Shown here: positions 58,062 to 64,000 of the stretch, one piece after another | How positions within the stretch are numbered: position 1 is the stretch's first letter | Layout: each line of letters starts with the position of its first letter | Source: Hymenolepis diminuta | Taxonomy: Eukaryota; Platyhelminthes; Cestoda; Cyclophyllidea; Hymenolepididae | NCBI GenBank assembly: GCA_900708905.1 | Contig: CAADRB010000017.1 | Span: 124,001-188,000 of the forward strand | Direction: 5' to 3' | DNA length: 64,000 bases | Notes under the pieces: model-generated | The model's input: the letters and a program-made list of their open reading frames with translations, nothing else | What the model was told of the DNA's origin: nothing | Database searches by the model: none | Program-made: the position numbers and the translations under genes

Positions 58062-61000
58062 ATGAGTTCTGAACAGGTTTGCGTTGTTTGCATCTTCGAT
58101 GGAAATTTTTCTGCTCGCAAAGAATCTATTTCAGTTGGGGGTAAGGGAAATGCAATATCAGCCGTTATACAAGCATGCGAGGAGTAATTACGCTTTTTTG
58201 TAAATAATTTTTTTAGTATTAAGGCAAAGATCCAACAATATACATTCGATCAAATAAGCATAAATAACACGGAGGTTCTTGATGCTCTATACAATGCAGA
58301 GATTCTTATTATTGATATTAGTGGTTGGGTATGTTTGCGAATTCACAAATTAATTTTTCTAGAAAGAAGTATCTGTTGTACTTTACCATCTTGGTGTCCG
58401 TGAAAGCGTTAAATCTACTGTTAATATAGTATTAGTCTGTGCAGATGATGTCGATCTTATAAAAAGTCTTCCGGCTTTCGAGGAACCCAATCTCATTCTG
58501 CCCTATGTAACAGATGAAGAATACTGCGCCCGCTATGTCGATATTGATCGTCTTAATCTACTAAATGGTGAAGTTGTGACCGTCAAGTCGAAACACATGA
58601 GCTCGCTTCCTATGCTATCCTCGAGATTAGTGGAAGTCTTTAGGAAAGCTCAAAAGGCAACAAGGTACTAAAAGAAACTGTCCTTTCAAATTAAATACCA
58701 TCTCAAATGCAAAAATTGCGATATTGTTTTTTACTAGATATCATCTTACGTGGCAGTTTGTAAAAGAATTACGTTCTGATCGTGAGACACTTAAAGATGA
58801 TGAACTGCGAGAGGTATGTAGTGATTATTTTTGTATATTTTTATTGTAAACTAAAATTTAATTTAATTTTACTAATTTTTATATAGAAACTGCGAAAAAT
58901 GCGTCGACGCTTGGATGATCCTCGCCTTCTCTCTCCTGACAGTCTTCTGAATATGTTCCTTTCTTATCTGCGTATTGAGGTTTGTGCGATTTTGCTTTTA
59001 AAGTTTGTTGTTATTATTATTGGATTAAAGATTAACAAAGATTCACAGAAATTCGCTCTTCTTTAATTTCGCTCGGTTGACTTTTTATAAAAAGGTTAGA
59101 AAATGGGTTCCCGGCCATTGTTCTGATCGTGTTTCATGAGTGATCACTCTTTTTAGATGGTTTCTTTACTACTCATATCGCTTATGGATGTTCGGTGTTT
59201 ATGAAAAGATTCTTTTGATAATATATTAGCACTTATACATTTTCGTCCATTGTCCTGCATTGTGGGTTTAGCGACTTGTTCTTTTATTGATTTCATATTA
59301 ATTCTGTTCCATTATATACTCGAATGGCCTTGTGGTCATCACATATGGATAATCAGAAGAGATTTATACTAGGTGATTGAGATTATTTTCTTTTGTAATT
59401 ATTAATAAGCTTACTTATGAGAAAGAAACATGAGAAAACTGCTTACAACATAAGGGTTTATTTTGAAATTCGAATTACAAATAAACTTTCGCTTGCAGCT
59501 TCCTAAATAATCTTGGAAACTATAATGAGAACCCCGAGTTTTGACCGACAATTCTTGACGTTTTTGCATCGGTCCGCCGGAAAATTTTCAATCACCTCGC
59601 ATTGTTGCATTGCAGTGTGTTTGGGTCTTGGAACATGAATACTCCTGTTTCATCTATTTCACTATACTGTTTAAGTTGCTGTTTGGATATGTTCCCAAAT
59701 TGATCTCTTGCCCCTTTTTCTGCAAGTGGAAAATGAAATGTAGAAGCCACACTGGAATTGACATTTATCTTATCATTGAGGACCTGGATTTATTTACACC
59801 TTATTTGAAATAGTTTCATATAAATTGTATCTTCTAGATCAGCTCTCCCAGGTATCTACTTAACCTTTCTCAAGATCCGAAGCACATTTTGGTCGATTGT
59901 AAACTTGTGAACCAAAGAGTTCATTATGCACAGGCGAGTATTTGCTTCCATTCTCTCCCCCTGTCGAACCCCTTAAGGCTGCATTTGATGTCGATGAAGA
60001 TTTCCGCAGCCACCATTGTGAATGAGAGTTTCCGTTTTTAGGTTAGGCACATACACAAGTAAATGAGCCCTCATACACCCTAGGTGGCTTCTCACATTGT
60101 GTGTGAATCATGTAGTGTTTGTGTTGTGAGAGAGGTTGCGTGTGTAGTTCCCTTTATTAAGTTGTCTTTGGTTTGATTAATTAATTGCATATTCCCCCTG
60201 TACTCTTATGAAATTGGTTTCCTTGAGTCCTAGAGACCATATGATGACCTTCTAGTAAGTTCACTGATACTTTTGTAAGGTTCATTTGTTTTGACTCTCT
60301 TAAACTGAATCATTTGCTTTTTTTCATTAAGAGAAACGTGGGAAGACGAGTTAGCTGTTCCAGATCTTTTTACGTATTTATCAAATAGAAATTGTGTTGA
60401 AAAGACAACCATTCCACCTACAACATCCTTCCATGTAACATGATAGTGTCGATCAAAACTCCTTGCGGTCAGTTTGTAAAGTATCATTAGTTCTTACCCT
60501 GCCATAGTGGGAAAAATTTCAAGATTTCAGATATCTGAATTGGAATCTGATACTGTTATAAGTTAAACTTTTAACGTTCAATTCATTCAATATTATACGG
60601 AGATCATTTGTGTTTTCTTATAAAGGAATGTTTGTGCTGATTCTTTCCTTTAAATATGAATTTAGGTCATTTGAGCTGTATCCTAATGTTCAACTAGTTT
60701 CCCTATCTGTTCCGTTGAATATTGGCTTTATCGATTCTTAATGATGGGATTAAAAATGTGCAACGTACACCTAGTGAGCTGAGTGATTAACCGCTGGCTA
60801 ATAAAAGGATGGTTAGAAGTTGTATTTTTCATCAAGATGCTATTTCTATGCCCAAGATGAGTGTCACAAAACGCTTCCCAAAATCGAGATGGGAGTTATT
60901 GTCCTTATGTTTAACCGGTTTCTCTAGATTTTCGATGGAATATTATTCTTATTCAATCTAGCCTTTAAAAGTGTCGGCGCTAACAGTCCCCTTCAATTCC

Positions 61001-61976
61001 TCCGATAAATCTATGCCGCTAGTATAAAGTATCCACACGCTTTTTTATGAAAATGAAATGTTAATTGAATACTGTCAAATTTTAAGATATCTACCTCTCA
61101 GAGCTTCATAAAATGGTCAGGATCTAGAATGTCTTACGAGTCGAAGACAGAGTTCTTAATTTTCATTTCTTAAACAAACTGTCCACCTAAGGTTATCATA
61201 AGCAGACAATTCCTAAAAAAATTTAATGTGAGCGTGTAATCATTTGCAATTTTGTGCATTACTATTGTGACTGATTGACCCATTTTAACTTCTAAATCTA
61301 GGCTTTCTCAGAGATGATAAGCCTCGTTGAAGCTATTCAGGGCTTACACAATTATCAAAATCTTCTTGAACCTCCAAATATCCGCTACTATTACGCCTTC
61401 GCATTGAATCGTCGAAATGGAAAAGGTGATCGAGAGAAATCTCTTAGTATTATCAAAGAAGTAAGTTCATCTTTTACTTATGCTCAGCTTTTACGATCTA
61501 CATGCCTGATAGAGAAGAGAGGAAGAGAAGGTAGATACACATCTGTTAGGCACAAAACCAAATTAATTGTGACCTTGAAATATACAAATGGATCAATAAT
61601 ATAAGTATAAAGGAAATATACATATATATGTATAACTGCTATTTTCTCAAGGAGAAATATTTAATAAAACATATTTCTCACAGTAATATAATGTTTTGGC
61701 CTTGACATCAACCCTTAATCACCTATTGACTTTGATTTACGTAGGTGATTGAGACTTGCAAACAACCCTTTCCCGATCTTTATGGTCTTGAGGGGAGGAT
61801 ATACAAGGATCGATTTGTGGAATCGAACTGTACAGATAGAGAGTCCCTTGAAAAGGCTATTGAGAGTTATCGAAAAGGCTTCCAAGAGTCATCCAGCGAC
61901 TACCTTGGAATCAATCTCGCCACTTTACTTGTGATTGGTGGTGCAGATAGAAGCAACAAGGAACTGGCCACTGTCT
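58062..61976 (+). CDS. ASK1-type MAP kinase kinase kinase, N-terminal exons (partial)
   Basis: Stress-responsive MAP3K of the MAP3K5/6/15 family, upstream of JNK and p38. Seven exons are seen: 58062-58183, 58217-58328, 58363-58664, 58738-58813, 58887-58979, 61302-61460 and 61745-61976, phase-consistent. They encode about 365 residues before the window ends. Exons 1-3 match the N-terminal thioredoxin-binding region (VCVVCIF; VLDALYNAEILIIDIS; VVLYHLGVRES, with the YHLGVRES signature intact). Exons 4-7 match the helical-repeat/TRAF-binding domain (YYYAFALNRRNGKGDREKSL; YGLEGRIYKDRFVESNCTD; LGINLATLLVIGG). The Ser/Thr kinase domain must lie to the right. The protein starts almost directly at the thioredoxin-binding region, without the long head of human ASK1. 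The first two introns are 33 and 34 nt; the fifth (2.3 kb) holds repeats and an antisense ORF. The symbol is left blank because MAP3K5, 6 and 15 cannot be separated here. Confidence 0.92.
59370..59598. mobile_element. Short inverted-repeat element (MITE-like), copy 3
   Basis: Starts AGGTGATTGAGATTATTTTC and ends TTTTCAATCACCT, a near-perfect 10-bp inverted end. The interior TTTGAAATTCGAATTACA and CTTTCGCTTG match the copy at 41244. About 229 bp, non-coding, in an intron of the ASK1-type gene. Confidence 0.55.
60230..60492 (-). pseudogene. Possible C-terminal piece of a PAP2-type lipid phosphatase
   Basis: Minus-strand ORF with TARSFDRHYHVTWKDVVGG, resembling the third PAP2 motif (S-R-x-x-D-x-x-x-H-x-x-D-V-x-x-G) with a two-residue insertion, followed by a short hydrophobic stretch and a basic tail, as in the C-termini of phospholipid phosphatases. 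A TAAG acceptor-like site precedes it near 60493. The other PAP2 motifs were not found nearby. It could be a nested antisense exon, a retrocopy fragment, or coincidence. Confidence 0.3.
60757..60900 (+). repeat. SINE-like repeat, copy F (diverged)
   Basis: CAACGTACACCTAGTGAGC resembles the start of copy A (CAACGTACACGTCTGCC). The end, CTATGCCCAAGATGAGTGTC, then CTTCCC and GGGAGTTATT, follows the tail of copy B. The hammerhead-like core is not intact. Confidence 0.35.
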
Positions 61977-62448
61977 GTAAGTATGAGATTTTTTAATATT
62001 TGTTAGTTTAAAATCTTAAGATTTTCTTACTTTTGTTATTCTAAAACCTCTTCATAAAATATTTGTATTTGTCAATAAATCAGATTAAAGGTAGAAGTTT
62101 CAACGTTCCTTTTAATGGTGAGCTCAATGGTTAAACATTTGGCGGTTTTCCAAGAGCATATCTAACGTTTTTTTCGCTGGTAAACTTTAGTTTTAAATTT
62201 TTAATCTCATAAAGGAGATTACTTCGTTGAGGGACTGTAATCCAGCTGAATCATTAGATAATGAGAGTTCAAATACCACAAACATTCCTTATGTCGGATT
62301 ATTACTTTCTCTGGTTACTTATGGTTTAAAGTTTCTTCCTCAAATAATTTCTGATATATCTTTTCTAACTTTGAATAATAAAATAATAATATCTTAGGGA
62401 CAAGATAGTGAATACCAGTAGTTCAGCAAATATACGAAACAGTCATTA

Positions 62449-63743
62449 TACAGGGTGCGTAAGGCATCTGAGGGCACCTTAAGCACTTCTGGAAAAACAG
62501 AAAATAAGACTTTCAGTGGTTGAAACTTACAATCTCTTGTAACAAGACAAATAAACATAATACCTATTAATCTAGATTTTATTCCATATATCCTTCCTCG
62601 GCTTCTATCATCCACCCAATTCCACACCGAAAGCAACTGACTGCAAGCTTTCATCAGGTGTTGTTATGGACATGCTTATTAACATCCTTTTCAACCACGC
62701 TTCGCCTCGCCCCACACCCGTTCCATACGTAATAATCGAAAGGATTAAGGTCTGGTGAGTTAGGAGGCAATAGTAAGAAGTTTGGTGTGACATGATGATG
62801 AAAATTCTCGACCATCCAATTCTGGATACTCAGAGTTTTATGGATAGAGCCGAATCATGTTGGAAGATATGGGGTTTTCCTCCATTGGCTACGCTGTCTA
62901 TCCAGGGCGGCTTGACAACAACGGTTTTAAGTGTCTCCACATAGACTTCTGTATCTGTATCTGCATTAACTCTGAGGCCCTGTAGAAAAAATGGAGGAGT
63001 CGTGATGTGTCCCTTCCTCATTACTGCTCACAACATCGAAAAACCTTACTGTTGGTGGAAACTTCGTACGCATAATAGTTGGAACTTCAGTGGGGTCCGC
63101 CCGTACATCCCCAACCAACACTTTTCAATCGACTTCTGATCCTGGTGGAAGTGTTTTCGTGGGAGAAAGGTAAAGACACTCCGGTTCTTCTGGGTACTTC
63201 AATTTGTTTAGAAGTCATTTTGCACTCATTAAGCGATTCTCTTGAGGTTTCATCGACATAAACTGGCCTCATCTAGGAACGTGTGATTTGTATCCGAGGT
63301 CTTGATGGACAACATTGCTTATATATTGTTGTATCTTTAGACACTTGAAGATCTTTAGCAAGATGTTGCGCATTGACCTTCCATGATTTTCGTGCATCAT
63401 GCCGTGCTATGCACTCCTCTCACAAACTCAGGTGTTCTGAGTGAGTCAGCAGAGCGCTGACGAAGCTCTTTTCTCTTCCTCGTGGTGGCCAATTCATTTC
63501 CATTGGTTTCATTCAGCAGCTCCTTTCTAACTTTGTAAAGGAAAGATGCGGCGACTTTTAGAAATCTTGCAACTTCAAACTGCTGTGTCTCGCTTTTATA
63601 GAGTATTACAGGTGTCTTTTCATTTCATCAATTATAGTAATATTCGGCATGAGATCTTCTGATATAAAAAGTACTTTAATTATTGTCGATTTAGTTTAAA
63701 TTGCAAAAATACAAGTGCCTTTAGATACCTTACGCACCCTGTA
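62449..63743 (-). mobile_element. Mariner-type DNA transposon, defective, copy 2
   Basis: Inverted ends TACAGGGTGCGTAAGGCATC (left) and TACAGGGTGCGTAAGGTATC (right, complemented), with TA at both edges. 1295 bp. It carries the same broken transposase as copy 1, in the opposite orientation. Its right end retains about 50 bp that copy 1 lacks. It lies downstream of exon 7 of the ASK1-type gene, probably in an intron. Confidence 0.9.
62608..63560 (-). pseudogene. Mariner transposase pseudogene, copy 2
   Basis: The same set of broken reading frames as in 35600-36540, including the GLRVNADTDTEVYVETLK and SPDLNPFDYYVW blocks and the same frame changes between them. Translated fragments are identical across the core, so both copies derive from an already broken template or were later homogenised. 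Confidence 0.85.
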
Positions 63744-64000
63744 TAATCTAGCTGTAATCAAATAGGTTCGGCTTCAGTTCTCTGTCTGCAAAGTCTCAGG
63801 TCATGAATTCTCTAGGGCGACCGAAAACGGGTTCCTCATCAGAGAGGTCATTTCTCCTAAGTTTCTTTCAGATATTCTATGTGTAATTATCCTAATTTTG
63901 CCAATCAACTAAAGCTATTTTTATTCTATTGACAGAACATTTCATCTCTCGAATTGAAAGTATAACTTTCCACTTCTTGAGGAGAACTCTAAAATGCCGG
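63744..64000. other. Right edge, nothing recognised
   Basis: Sequence between the mariner copy and the end of the window, probably intronic to the ASK1-type gene. No exon is seen. Confidence 0.4.

Overview
The window is eukaryotic, AT-rich DNA with few genes, and most likely comes from a parasitic flatworm (cestode or trematode). The evidence is as follows. Five recognisable animal genes are present (protein 4.1, small EF-hand protein, site-2 protease, LAMP, ASK1-type MAP3K). Four of them start with introns of only 33 to 42 nt followed by much longer ones, a pattern known from schistosomes and tapeworms. The interspersed repeats include Ty3/gypsy LTRs, mariner, and a tRNA-headed repeat with a hammerhead-like segment resembling schistosome SM-alpha. 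The species cannot be named from this sequence.

Layout. 185-10839 (-): four exons of a protein 4.1-type FERM gene that continues left of the window; its 7.9 kb intron holds a decayed Ty3/gypsy element, part of a second LTR with a tRNA-Trp-like primer site, and a shorter LTR. 10840-18677: intergenic, with a solo LTR, a fold-back element of two roughly 0.5 kb arms, a third repeat family (R3) and one tRNA/hammerhead repeat. 18678-18944 (+): a complete two-exon gene for a 74-residue two-EF-hand protein. 18945-24103: intergenic repeats, including a solo LTR nested in an R3 copy with an exact 5-bp duplication. 24104-44744 (+): a complete five-exon membrane-bound site-2 protease (MBTPS2); its 5.4 and 12.7 kb introns hold most of the tRNA-headed repeats, two small terminal-inverted-repeat elements, a mariner copy, two solo LTRs and a tandem array with small antisense ORFs. 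46800-47947 (+): a complete five-exon LAMP-type lysosomal membrane glycoprotein. 47948-58061: 10 kb with no supported gene. 58062-61976 (+): the first seven exons of an ASK1-type MAP3K running off the right edge, with a possible antisense PAP2-type fragment in its fifth intron and a second mariner copy at 62449-63743.

The genes are not an operon and show no common pathway; they are ordinary single-copy animal genes. The site-2 protease acts in Golgi-membrane proteolysis of SREBP/ATF6-type factors, LAMP in the lysosomal membrane, the ASK1-type kinase in stress-MAPK signalling, protein 4.1 at the membrane skeleton, and the EF-hand protein as a Ca2+ binder.

The unusual content is mostly in the repeats: a tRNA-headed repeat whose opposite strand carries a hammerhead-like core, two broken mariner copies with an apparently identical 1.07 kb core but different ends, a nested solo LTR with a visible empty site elsewhere in the window, and a fold-back element with a close but internally deleted relative. 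All exon boundaries were read by eye from GT/AG sites, codon phase and protein similarity, and no database search was possible.
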